Part shown: positions 1 to 10,200 of the stretch, piece by piece | How the letters are laid out: each line of letters opens with the position of its first letter | Numbering within the stretch: the stretch's first letter is position 1 | DNA from: an uncultured Saprospiraceae bacterium | Lineage (GTDB): Bacteria; Bacteroidota; Bacteroidia; Chitinophagales; Saprospiraceae | Assembly: GCA_937959375.1 (NCBI GenBank) | Contig: CALGLS010000449.1 | Location: 1 to 24,549 of the forward strand | Direction: 5' to 3' | DNA length: 24,549 nt | Notes under the pieces: generated by a model | Database searches by the model: none | What the model was told of the DNA's origin: nothing | What the model saw: only the letters and a program-made list of their open reading frames with translations | Position numbers and translations under genes: made by a program

Positions 1-1298
1 CCATATTCCAAAGCCTGGTAAGAGGACTTTTGTGGGTTCCATGGATCACGGTAAGATGCTTTGAAGAACATTTCTTTTATGTAAGCTAGGGTATTGCAAA
101 ATCGCAAGAAGTAAGCGACATAGGGTACCATAAGCGGTACATACAAAAAGTATTTCCACTCTTCACTTCTACGTTCGGAAAAGACAGCTATGGCTATTTG
201 TTGTAAATATCCGGCAAGAGTGTACATGATAATATTGAAGGGCAATATAAGATAAAGCCAGGCAGAATAGTTGAAAACCATGTCTACGATATAGATCATC
301 CACTTAAAATCAAGTAGAAAGTTGTAAACTACATTCTCTGTAAATCCAATAAAATTAGACCATCGAAATCCTTTGTGAGGAACAAAAACATCGATATGCT
401 TTCGCAAACGAAAACGCACCAATGACCGAGACCACCGTAGACGTTGCTTCCATAATTTAAGAAACTTAACTGGCGCTGCAGTTAGACAAACTGCACGATG
501 TTCGAAGACAATCTTGTATCCCGACTTCCGTAACTTAACAGTGATATCACCATCAAGACCGGGGCCAATATCCCAACCACCAACTTGTTGTAGCGCATCC
601 ATTCTGAAGGCTCCAAATGCACCAGATATAATCCGATAAATTCCTAACCAAGAGGTTACGATACGACCAACAGAAATAGTTTTTTGATATTCAATAGCCT
701 GTAGGGTAGCGCATAGACTTTCATCAGCATTTCGAACTTTCACATTTCCTCCTACTCCCCCAATCGTGTCGTCCATATAGAAAGGAATGATAATTTGCTC
801 AATAGCATCACGATCAAAAGAACTATCAGCATCAAGGTGTAATAAAAAATCACCTGTAGCATATCGCCAAGCGAGGTTCGCGGCAGAGGCCTTACCTCCC
901 CTCATGTCATTTCTTATAAATTTATCGATCAGCCCATTCTTCTCAAGGTTTCGACCGATTATTGGAGTGTCATCATCGGAACCATCATCTACGATGAGGA
1001 TTTCCATATTAGTATAGGTCTGTTCGTTAAGTGACTTAACAAGCTTGAAGATATTTTTCCCTTCATTTTTCCCTGGTGCGACCACTGAGATCATCGGCAT
1101 ATCTCTCCACATGGCCTGACGAGCTAACTCACGCTTGTTTTTCATTCGCTTTGTTCGAATGGAAAAATCAATCAACACTACAAATTCTAATAAGACATAA
1201 CGAAGCAGTTCAAACAACATGAAATACCAGAAGACACGGATGATTTTCCACAATCCGGCTTCCCTCCAATAATGTATAAACTCAAAAATATCAAACAT
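1..1298 (-). CDS. Membrane GT2 glycosyltransferase, processive-synthase type (partial, C-terminus beyond window)
   Basis: The frame stays open from the ATG at 1298 to the left edge (about 432 residues). It is a family-2 glycosyltransferase of the BcsA/PgaC/hyaluronan-synthase style, which joins sugars from nucleotide-sugar donors at the inner membrane and often exports the chain. Visible in order: a hydrophobic N-terminal segment (about 18-46), the nucleotide-binding start SVVAPGKNEG (71-80) and DDGS (104-107), the metal-binding LDADS (155-159), the acceptor-side GLDGD (247-251), and QRLRW (285-289), the Q-x-x-R-W signature of processive enzymes. Several membrane segments follow from about residue 340. 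It starts 23 bp after the TackOD1 gene stop on the same strand, so they are probably cotranscribed. The polymer made cannot be told from the sequence. Family call is firm; the exopolysaccharide role is inferred. Confidence 0.9.
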   Translation of the reverse strand, partial: MFDIFEFIHYWREAGLWKIIRVFWYFMLFELLRYVLLEFVVLIDFSIRTKRMKNKRELARQAMWRDMPMISVVAPGKNEGKNIFKLVKSLNEQTYTNMEILIVDDGSDDDTPIIGRNLEKNGLIDKFIRNDMRGGKASAANLAWRYATGDFLLHLDADSSFDRDAIEQIIIPFYMDDTIGGVGGNVKVRNADESLCATLQAIEYQKTISVGRIVTSWLGIYRIISGAFGAFRMDALQQVGGWDIGPGLDGDITVKLRKSGYKIVFEHRAVCLTAAPVKFLKLWKQRLRWSRSLVRFRLRKHIDVFVPHKGFRWSNFIGFTENVVYNFLLDFKWMIYIVDMVFNYSAWLYLILPFNIIMYTLAGYLQQIAIAVFSERRSEEWKYFLYVPLMVPYVAYFLRFCNTLAYIKEMFFKASYRDPWNPQKSSYQALEY

Positions 1299-1321
1299 TG
1301 AAATTACTTGCTAATCGGTTT

Positions 1322-2713
1322 TTAGAATTCGAAATCTTCTCCAATTTCACTTATTGGTTTCATGTCTACTTCCACTTCTATCTCACTTTTATCTACGTTA
1401 CTTTTAATCAGATTTTGGATGTTGTATTCGATCACATCTTTTATCTTTTCTATTCGTTCATCATCTGGATTAATCAATAAAAAATAATAACAATACGGAT
1501 TAACTGAAGTTACCATTTCAAATTCATTGAGGTAGGTTTTTAGCGTCATGCTCAACTCCCCTTGCAATATTTGCATTTCTCTTCTACTCAAAACATTCAT
1601 TCCGGGATCAGTAAGATGTACTTCTCCCAACACACTACTTCCTTCTGTAACGGTACAACGTGCCTGTTCTTGTTTCAACAAGCTTTGGAAAATACCAAGA
1701 TCATAAATCCCTAAAACATCGGTAGCTAATCCAGATTTCTTTTCTATCTTTTTAGGCAAACCATTCAAAACTAAATATTTCCCCTTGGTCGTTAGGTATA
1801 GATTTTTAATCCGATGCTCGTTCAAGTGATGGATATCTTTTGAGTCTCGACAATCCATACAGTGATAAGTAAATCCTGGATCTTGAAAAGGGTCATCACA
1901 GGTATTGCAAACATATATATGCGAAGGCTTGTCATAATCATTACCGATATGTCTCAGTATTTTATGGCATTTAGGGCACATCAAATCATCGGAATGTTCT
2001 TGAATAAAGTCCGTTTCTGGACCTACATAAGCGCATTTAAAATGGTGCACTAAATCTCGGATTTCCAAATCAACAGACCCACAGTTTTTACAGGTTTCTC
2101 TCAAGTTGTGATGGGCACTTCCGCAGTTATCACAGAGATGCACTTTATCAAACATTTTGCCTTCAGAGAGATATCCTTTTTTGATACCTGCATCCAATAT
2201 ATCCATAGCCGTATGATCATCTGCATCGTTTAACAAATCGGATAGTAACGGAAAATAATAATTGACTCTTGAATGTCGACTCGGAATCGGCGCAAATGAA
2301 GTATCTCTGGTAAACAAGAATTGCAATAGTTTGTACAAATATCCTTCCTCTGAATTGGCATATTGCTGTTGCAAATAGAGTTGCCCCATGTTTTCCTTAA
2401 TGTCTCTTACTCGCTTTGCAAGTTGTTCATATTTTGCAAGGTCAGTAATTCCATCACAGGCGTTTTCTTGTAAATAAGGCAAGGTCTTATAAGCTACAGC
2501 AAAAATAGGTGTGAGGTATACATCTGGATCATAATGTGTACGAACCGCTTTAAAAATTCGATTGTAATCTTCAGGGTTGGAACTATTTACGATAATGGCA
2601 TCAACATACAGTGCTTTGCCAGAGTCGAATTTGTCGACTGACTCTACCAACATGAAGAGCGAGTCTTCAAAGTCGATAAGTGACTGCTTATTAACGCTTT
2701 TTACCTTGATCAT
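1322..2713 (-). CDS. TackOD1-type cysteine-rich metal-binding signalling protein
   Basis: A 463-residue soluble protein. Residues 1-110 look like a receiver-like alpha/beta domain without an obvious phosphorylation site. The middle (about 190-290) holds five CxxC pairs (C194/C197, C208/C211, C246/C249, C269/C272, C285/C288) with extra Cys and His, as in the zinc-ribbon-rich TackOD1 output domain named from thaumarchaeal response regulators. Residues 330-463 resemble the fold pattern of a GGDEF-type cyclase but lack the GGDEF signature, so cyclase activity is unlikely. The gene lies directly upstream of the GT2 synthase with a 23-bp gap, suggesting that it regulates that enzyme or its polymer. 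The TackOD1 assignment comes from memory of the Cys pattern and architecture; the regulatory role is inference. Confidence 0.7.
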   Translation of the reverse strand: MIKVKSVNKQSLIDFEDSLFMLVESVDKFDSGKALYVDAIIVNSSNPEDYNRIFKAVRTHYDPDVYLTPIFAVAYKTLPYLQENACDGITDLAKYEQLAKRVRDIKENMGQLYLQQQYANSEEGYLYKLLQFLFTRDTSFAPIPSRHSRVNYYFPLLSDLLNDADDHTAMDILDAGIKKGYLSEGKMFDKVHLCDNCGSAHHNLRETCKNCGSVDLEIRDLVHHFKCAYVGPETDFIQEHSDDLMCPKCHKILRHIGNDYDKPSHIYVCNTCDDPFQDPGFTYHCMDCRDSKDIHHLNEHRIKNLYLTTKGKYLVLNGLPKKIEKKSGLATDVLGIYDLGIFQSLLKQEQARCTVTEGSSVLGEVHLTDPGMNVLSRREMQILQGELSMTLKTYLNEFEMVTSVNPYCYYFLLINPDDERIEKIKDVIEYNIQNLIKSNVDKSEIEVEVDMKPISEIGEDFEF

Positions 2714-2764
2714 AGTTGTTTTCTTCTCTGAACGACTGGGGGCTCATATTCGAGTGAGGCATCA

Positions 2765-2792
2765 TTCGATTATATAGTTGGAAATAATCGAA
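2765..2792. promoter_or_regulatory. Dyad symmetry upstream of the TackOD1-GT2 operon
   Basis: TTCGATTAT (2765-2773) and ATAATCGAA (2784-2792) form a perfect 9-bp inverted repeat with a 10-bp spacer, 52-79 bp upstream of the ATG at 2713. It could be a repressor or activator operator, or a leader hairpin. No full TAnnTTTG box was found nearby, so its place relative to the transcription start is unknown. Confidence 0.35.
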
Positions 2793-2887
2793 ATGAACCT
2801 AATGGTAGAAATCCAAATACTATACCACATATCTATGAAATCGGATATTTGTTGCGGAAGGAAATTATATGTGGCAAGTAGGCAAAT

Positions 2888-2925
2888 AAAAAACCCGTTC
2901 TGACACTTAGTCGGAACGGGTTTTT
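2888..2925 (-). terminator. Rho-independent terminator of the 122-aa T9SS gene
   Basis: AAAAACCCGTTC (2889-2900) pairs with GAACGGGTTTTT (2914-2925), and the stem continues inward over four more pairs (2901-2904 with 2910-2913, one of them a wobble) to a 5-nt loop. Read on the minus strand it is followed by a run of T. It sits 22 bp after the stop of the gene ending at 2948 and could also work in the other direction. Confidence 0.85.
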
Positions 2926-2947
2926 CATCCAAAGAATGGATTGTTCA

Positions 2948-3316
2948 TCAACGTTTATTCAAACGTTTAGTGCTAATAACTTTGTCATTACTATCTAGGA
3001 GCTGCACAAGGTACAAGCCCTTAGGCATATCGGAAATATTATATTTCTCGCCTTTTAGAGTTACCTCAAAACGCTTAATCGTTTTGCCTACCATGTTCAA
3101 AATCTTGATTTTGCTAACAGTACCAGTCTCATTCAATTGAATGTAATCTGAAGCAGGATTAGGATAAACTTTAATTTTCACCTTTTGATGATTTGGATTG
3201 TTGGTATCCAATAAGGCAAGAGTTCGAGAAGAATCTGTACCACTCACATGCTGAGCCAGTCCCGAAGTGTGCAGGAGGGCTAAACATAAAAAGGTGAATA
3301 GTAAGATTTTTTTCAT
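2948..3316 (-). CDS. Small secreted protein, almost only a T9SS type A sorting domain
   Basis: This 122-residue protein begins with a Sec signal peptide (1-21, MKKILLFTFLCLALL...). Only about 27 residues of low-complexity sequence separate the cleavage site from the C-terminal T9SS type A sorting domain (about 48-122), recognised by KVYPNPASDY, the central KIKILNMVGK strand, MPKGLYLVQLLD and the basic end KRLNKR. Such domains direct cargo through the type IX pore in the outer membrane and are normally cleaved off. With almost no passenger, the mature product would be a short peptide, or the gene may be a remnant or a spare sorting cassette. It has its own promoter and a strong terminator, which argues against simple decay. 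Confidence 0.85.
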   Translation of the reverse strand: MKKILLFTFLCLALLHTSGLAQHVSGTDSSRTLALLDTNNPNHQKVKIKVYPNPASDYIQLNETGTVSKIKILNMVGKTIKRFEVTLKGEKYNISDMPKGLYLVQLLDSNDKVISTKRLNKR

Positions 3317-3347
3317 AGAATTTTTCTATATTTTTAAGGTGTTCTTA

Positions 3348-3378
3348 CAAAGTAAGTTAATATTCTTACTTAATCAAA
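3348..3378 (-). promoter_or_regulatory. Putative Bacteroidota-type promoter for the 122-aa T9SS gene
   Basis: On the minus strand TTTG (3375-3378) is followed after 19 nt by TTACTTTG (3348-3355). These resemble the -33 TTTG and -7 TAnnTTTG elements, with one mismatch in the -7 box. The spacing fits, and the start codon lies 31 bp further on. Confidence 0.45.
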
Positions 3379-3410
3379 TTAATGGTACGATCTTTAAAGA
3401 ATATTTAACA

Positions 3411-3429
3411 CAAGCTACATACTAGCTTG
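3411..3429 (-). terminator. Weak hairpin downstream of the 222-aa T9SS gene
   Basis: CAAGCTA (3411-3417) and TAGCTTG (3423-3429) form a 7-bp stem with a 5-nt loop, about 50 bp after the stop at 3481. Only a broken T-rich stretch follows on the minus strand, so termination here is uncertain. Confidence 0.35.
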
Positions 3430-3480
3430 GTATTTGTATAATTTTAAACAAAAATCACTCCAAATCATTAGTTCCAAAAG

Positions 3481-4149
3481 TTAAAAAACAGAGAGCGATT
3501 CAGTCTTTAATGCTCTTCCATCTTCATTTAAAAATACAATTTGGTATATCCCAGTCGAAAGGTGATCCACATAAATCTTTTCGGATGGCTCATCCACAGT
3601 CATTAAATGGCTTCCTAATATATTAAATATCTTAATTTGTCTTACTTTTTCTACGCCTTTTATGCTAAAAAAGTTTCCTGCAGGGTTCGGATAAATTTCT
3701 ATTTCTAACGTTTCTTTTTTTTCTACACCAGTAGCCAAAGCACTTCCATGGTATACAACAGTCATGATGCTATCTGGCTCACTTTCAAAATAAAGTTCTA
3801 ATTCTACCATTCCAGCCCCAGCGATCCAATTGGTATTGAATTGAATATCCACAAATAAACCTTCTAAGGGAATGATGGTAAAGGTTCCTTCATTTACATC
3901 TTCGAGTGCACATCCTTGGCTTGTACAAACATTAGAAGTCCATCCTGCTGTCAAATCTGTTACTGTTCGCTTCCACACCACGGTTTGCGGTTCGTAAGTA
4001 TCATTTACCAATTGAGCAAAAGCAATTAAAGGAAAGCCATTAGGTTCACCATCGACAAATGCAGGATTAGGGCTTACAGTAAAATCCTGCGCTCCAAGTC
4101 CAAATACCTGAATCATCAAAAAGAATAATATGCTGTTGCGTTTTTTCAT
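3481..4149 (-). CDS. Secreted protein with one beta domain and a T9SS type A sorting domain
   Basis: A 222-residue protein with a signal peptide (1-20, cleavage near GLGA/QD). An all-beta passenger domain (about 21-140) holds one likely disulfide (C75 and C80, in CTSQGC) and a Trp-rich strand (VVWKRTV). A type A sorting domain follows (about 149-222: EIYPNPAGNF, the RQIKIFNILGS strand, LSTGIYQIVFL). The passenger resembles small Ig-like domains in Bacteroidota surface proteins, but I cannot name its ligand or activity. It lies downstream of the giant surface protein on the same strand, separated by a terminator, so it is probably expressed on its own. Secretion route is confident; function unknown. 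Confidence 0.88.
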   Translation of the reverse strand: MKKRNSILFFLMIQVFGLGAQDFTVSPNPAFVDGEPNGFPLIAFAQLVNDTYEPQTVVWKRTVTDLTAGWTSNVCTSQGCALEDVNEGTFTIIPLEGLFVDIQFNTNWIAGAGMVELELYFESEPDSIMTVVYHGSALATGVEKKETLEIEIYPNPAGNFFSIKGVEKVRQIKIFNILGSHLMTVDEPSEKIYVDHLSTGIYQIVFLNEDGRALKTESLSVF

Positions 4150-4185
4150 GAAGCTATTTTTTCAATGCCTAATGCCCTAATTTAA

Positions 4186-4226
4186 CAAAAAATGCCTTGC
4201 CATGTTCAGAAACACAGCAAGGCATT
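4186..4226 (-). terminator. Rho-independent terminator of the giant surface-protein gene
   Basis: AATGCCTTGC (4191-4200) pairs with GCAAGGCATT (4217-4226), a perfect 10-bp stem with a 16-nt loop. On the minus strand the stem is followed by a run of T. It lies 60 bp after the stop at 4286 and separates this gene from the next T9SS gene. Confidence 0.85.
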
Positions 4227-4231
4227 CTTAC

Positions 4232-4277
4232 AATTGTCGTACTTCGACAATTTTTGAAGCTGTTTTAAAACAACTTC
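4232..4277. other. Two further stem-loops in the 3' region of the giant gene
   Basis: AATTGTCG (4232-4239) pairs with CGACAATT (4245-4252), 8 bp around a 5-nt loop. Next to it, 4256-4277 is a 22-bp palindrome with a single mismatched pair, centred on TTTTAAAA. With the terminator at 4186-4226 this makes three tandem hairpins after the stop codon. The 4232-4252 stem is followed by T on the plus strand and might block transcription from that side. Confidence 0.5.
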
Positions 4278-4285
4278 ATTAAATC

Positions 4286-7200
4286 CTATTTCATAAGACT
4301 AACATCTCCTTTATACATTTCAACATGTCCATCTATGAATTCCACTTCTACGATGTAGACAAAGACAGCTGGATTCAACTCTTCGCCATGGAAGGTTCCG
4401 TCCCAACCATCTGACGCTTCGTTTGGTTCTAGATTACTTAAATCAAAAACAATCTCTCCCCAACGATTGAAGATTCGCATAAAGTTAATCGCTTTTACTG
4501 TTGGATCATGTGCATACACCATAAAGATGTCGTTATTGTCATCTCCATTTGGTGAGAAAGCATTTGGAATATACACCTTGCGTTCTTTTTCAAGATACAC
4601 CACCAAATCATCTCGCACCGCACATCCATTCACATCGATCATTGTAGCACTAACACTAAATGAATTAGATGGTAACACCCCAACTTCCAAACAATTGTTG
4701 TCTGCACAAATTAATTGATCTGCTGGTGTCCAAATAATGGTATCGACCTGATTGCTTGGAATATTAATATCTGCAGAAATAGAGCTGCTATCTCCCCATA
4801 CCAAATCCAAGTCTAGTCCAAGATCTAATGTCAATGCTGGTGGCTCTTCAATATCAACGGTGGTACTCCACTCACAACCATTGGCATCCTCTAAGACTAA
4901 GTCGTAGGTACCTGCTGGAAGTTCTGCGTAAAAACTACTTCCTGTATAATCCGACCCATTGATCGAATAAACATACGGAGCTGTCCCTCCTTCAATTTCT
5001 TGAATATTTATGATACCCGTGCTTTGACCAAAACAACTTGGCGTTACAATATCAATCGAAGCAGCTTGTGGTACATTCTGATCTTGAGTCACCTCCATTG
5101 AGGCAGAGCCAATACATCCATTATCGCCATTCTGAATATGCAGATAATAATCTCCAGGATTTGATACATCAATAGTCGACGTTGTTCCTAATGAATTACC
5201 ATCAGCGTCTTCCCACTGGTAAGAATAGATCGAACCAGTGGAGGAATTCGATCCATCCAAAGAAACTTCTAAAACAGTACAATCCAATTCTTCAGGTGCT
5301 ACTATTGAAACATTTGGACTTACAATATCCTGATCAACCATCACCGTTGCATCAGTGGTACATCCATTACTTGTATTCTCTGCAGTAATGGTATACAAAC
5401 CTGGCAAATCTGCTTCTATTGTTGCTCCTGTATTACTTCCTACTATTCCAGGACCAGTCCAAGTATAAATAATGTCAGTACCCACTTGTGAGGCACTTCC
5501 ATCCAAACTCACAACAGTAATATTACAATCAAGTAACTGAGGCGCTCCCGCATCCGCAGATGGGTAACTTACATTATTAACAATTACGACTGATTCAACA
5601 GCAGTACAACCCGTTTGATTATCTGTTACGGTCAAGTAATAAGTTCCTTCCTGATCAATATCAGCAACAACCGGAGTCGTTCCGATCACCGTGCCACTTG
5701 CATCTGTCCATTCAAAACTAGCATCAAGCGTTGGAGAACTTCCGATCAAGTCAATTGCAAGTACATTACAATCTAAACCATTCAAAGGTATATCCGTAAG
5801 TACCGTTGGATCATCCGTATTATTTAAAACCTCAACTTCATCTGGCGAAGAAACACAACCATTCGGAATGTAAGTAACGGTCATAATATAGGTACCAGGT
5901 TCGTCTACCTCAGGATTAATTTCTGTTGACATATAACCTCCAGGTCCAGTCCACGTCACTTGATAATCTGATCCGTAGGTTCCATCTGGTTGCAAAATCG
6001 TAGATGCGTTATTACAAGTAATTTGTTGATCAGCGCCAGCAAGTGCAACAGGTACGTCCGTACTTTCAGTCACCTCTACCATATCGGTAGATGAGCAACC
6101 TGTCAAACTATTTGTAACAACTAACTCGTACATTCCTGGGTTCTCAATGTTTGGCGTTAATGTATTTTCGTTGCCATCAATAACTACTCCCGGACCGTTC
6201 CAAGTTATTTCAAAACCAGTTCCCGAAGAAGACCCATTTGCGTTCAAACCGAGCACAGGATTCGCACAATCTAATTCTACTCCAGTTCCTGCAACAGCTA
6301 TTGGCAAATCATTAATAACGACCGACACTTCTATGGATTCATCTGGACAAACCGAACCACCACTTAACAAATATTCGAAGGTATAAATTCCTGGCATTTG
6401 ACTCTGCGTAGCGAATGTACCTGTGGTTGGGTCAAAGGCGCCACCCTGAGATGAAGTCGTTGACGTTTCAGTCCAACTACCTCCCATATCTTCACCTACC
6501 AACATATCTCCTAACACAACACTTGCCAAATCATTTTGACAGAAAGCAGCCGGTGGATTTGCTGAACCAACATTCACTTCTGGGTTCGTTTCTACAGTAA
6601 CCGTTGTTTCACCTGAACAACCACTAAGGTCGGTCACCGTAACACTATAATCACCTGGCAAGACAACTTCAAGCGTTTGGCCGACAGAGCCATCTGACCA
6701 TACATAGGTTTCAAAATCAGTTCCTGCATCTAAAATCGTATTGTCGCCTTCGCAGAAAACAAGGGCTCCAAGAACAACAGGACTTAATGCTGTATTTTCT
6801 TCGATGCTTACAAAAGCTTCTCCGGTACAACCTGCCGCTGTAGTTACGGTCACCATATAATCACCTGGGATACCAGTTGTGATACTCTGTGTAGTAGATC
6901 CATCAGACCATAGATAGCTATCAAAAGCACCTGCATCCAAAGTCGTTGTATTTCCAATACAGAAAGTCGTAGATCCTCCGATCGTAGGTTCTGGATCAGG
7001 GTTCGCAACAACTGAGACATCTGTAATGCCTGTACAACCATTTGCATCTGTTACCAGAACTTCAAAAATACCTGTCTCCGTAACTTCTATCATTTGCGTA
7101 TTATCTCCATTCGACCATTCATATGTTTCGTAGCCTGAACCTGCATCCAAGATCGAATTTTCGACACCACAGAAACTAAGATCTCCAACTATAACTGGCG

Positions 7201-10200
7201 TCAATGAACTGTTTTCAATTACAGTCACAGCTGTCTCTCCCATACATCCACTTAAGTCTGTAACGGTTACTCCAACAGTTGTCCCTGCTGTCAACGTAAT
7301 GGTTTGTGATGTAGCGCCAGTAGACCAAGTGTAGGTTTCAAATCCTGAACCTGCATCTAATGTTACGTTTTCGCCTTCACAAAAAGCAGTCGGCCCTGAG
7401 ATCACTGGATTCAAGGATGAGCTTTCTTCTATCATCACAGACGTTTCTCCAGTACAACCCAATGAGTTGGTTACTGTAACTAAATATTCGCCGGGGATAC
7501 TTGTCGTAATGGTTGAACTCGTTGATCCATCAGACCAGATGTAGGCATCATAAGCACCTGCATCTAGTGTCGTCGAGCTGCCCGTACAGAAAGTGGTAGA
7601 ACCTGCAATCATTGGTATTGGATTATTGACTACGCTTACCGCAATTTCTGTAGTTCCGCTACAACCATCTGCATCACTTACGATGACTCCATAATCACCA
7701 TCTGAAACAACAGTGATTGTTTGTGAGATTTCACCTGTTGTCCATTCATAGGTTTCATATCCTGAACCTGCATCTAAAACCGTTATTCCGCCTTCGCAGA
7801 ATTCGGTCACTCCGTTTATCACAGGAGTTAGTGAAGAATTTTCAATCACATCAATCAGTGCATCTGAGGTACAACCATTCGCGTCAGTTACCAGCACTCC
7901 AACAGTTGCAGCTGTTGTCAATTCTATTGTTGGGCTAGTCTCTCCTGTTGTCCAGAGGTAACTTGCGTAAACATCGTTAACCGCTAATGATGCTGAGTTT
8001 CCAGAACAGAAAGAATTCGGACCAACTATTTCGACTTGAGGATTTGGATTTTCAACAACGTCAATACTTGCTTCCGCAGAACAGTTTCCTGTACTAGTGA
8101 CAGTTACACTGTAGGTATCTGAGGCTGAGGCCAAAATCGTTTGAGTTGTTTCTCCATTCGACCAGATGTAACTATCAAATCCTGCACCCGCATCTAGAGT
8201 TGGTGTCTCCCCTTCACAGAAACTGCTTATTCCTGCTATAGTTGTGCTTGGGTTTGGATTGATCACAAGGTTTGCCACATTATCTCCTGTACAACCACTT
8301 GCATCTGAAACCGTCACAGCATACATTCCTGCAGCTGTAACATCAATGGTTTGTGTTGTTGCACCATTAGACCAGATGTAGGAATCAAAACCAGTTCCAG
8401 CATCTAGTATAGAGTTTTCGCCTTCACAAAGTTCAAGATTACCAACAATCACAGGACTTAATGAGGAACTTAAAATTACTGTTATGTCAGCACTTCCCAA
8501 ACAACCACTTTCCGTCGTTACAATTACAGAATAAGTACCTGCCTCTGAAACTTCTAAGGTTTGATTTAATGAGCCATCTGACCAAACATAACTATCATAG
8601 CCTGCTCCGGCATCTAGTACCATCGTTGTTCCAATACAAAATGAAGTAGATCCAGCTATTTGTGGATCCGGAAGTTGATTTACTTCAACTGAAACGACAT
8701 CTACTCCAGAGCATCCATTCGCATCTGTTACTTGTACTTCGTAATCACCTGGCGTGCTTACTGTAATCGTTTGAGATATATCACCAGTAGACCAGAGGTA
8801 CTCAAAACCAGCAGGTGCGGAAAGTGTTACATTGTCTCCATCACAAAAAGCAAGTGGCCCTGCAATCTCAGGTTCTAGAGATTGATTTTCACTAACGGTC
8901 AAATCCGCCTCACCTGTACATCCATTTGAGTTGGTAACCGTCACCGTGTACGTTCCTCCAGCATCAACCATGATTGTTGGAGTCGTGCTACCATCCGACC
9001 AAATGTAGGTGTCGAAGTTTCCAGCATCTAGTTCAACCTGATCGCCGGAACAGAAGCTAGTTGCTCCAAGAATTGCAGGTGCGGGGTTATCATTTTCTAC
9101 AACGTTGACTGACATTTCATTGGTACAGCCATTTACATCTGTAACTGTTACCGTATAGATGCCACCTGTAGTAACTTCAATACTTTGATTCAGTGAAAGG
9201 TCTGACCAAATGTATGATTCAAAACCTGCACCAGCATCTAAAGTTATGTTGTCATCTGTACAGAAAGGTGCGTTTCCAGAAATATCAATCGTTGGTAATT
9301 CATTTATAGTAATTGCTACTGTCGTTTCACCAGTACAACCTGAGTTATCGGTTACTGTCACGCTAAAGTCTCCATCCGTGTCGACTTCAAGTGTTTGTCC
9401 AACTGATCCGTCGGACCAAGTATAGGTTTCAAATCCTGCTCCAGCATCTAGAATTGTATTGTCACCATTACAGAAATCAACGTCTCCTGAGATCACTGGA
9501 TTTAATGATGTACTTTCAGTCACTGTAGTTTGTGCCTCTCCAGTACAACCGTTAGCATCGGTTACAGTAACGGTATACAAGTTGCCTTCTTCTACTAATA
9601 TCGTTTGAGAACTTGATCCGTCTGACCAAACGTAACTTACAAAATCGCCGGCATCTAAAGTTGCGGAGCTTCCCGCACAGAAGGTGGTGGATCCTGCAAT
9701 AACTGGCTCTGGATTTGAATTCGCAACAACGTTTATTGCTGCTTCATTGGTACATCCATTTCCGTTGGTAACTGTTACACTATACGTTCCGGTAGCGGTA
9801 ATATCAATCGTTTGTCCTGACGAACCTTCTGACCAATCATAATCGCTAAAAGGACCACCAGCATCTAAGGTTACATTTGTGCCTTCACAGAATGTTTCAT
9901 CTCCATCTACTGTTACAGTAGGAAGATCATTCACAACAACAGCTACTGATGTTTCACCAGTACATCCATTGCCATCTGTTACCGTTACGCTATATGAACC
10001 AGTAGCATCTACTTCTATCGTTTGCCCAGTAGCTCCATCACTCCATATATAAGTATCAAAATCACCAGCATCTAAAATTGTATTGTCTCCAATACAGAAT
10101 TCAAGTGTTCCCGTAATGGCTGGTGTTAAGTCTGGGTTTTCCGTAAGGATAAAATCTGTTTCAGCAGTACATCCTGCGACATTGGTAACTGTTACAGAAT

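Noticed and set aside
787..1017. Plus-strand frame of 76 codons
   Set aside because: It is the complement of the GT2 catalytic core, whose motifs (DDGS, LDADS) are clear on the minus strand.
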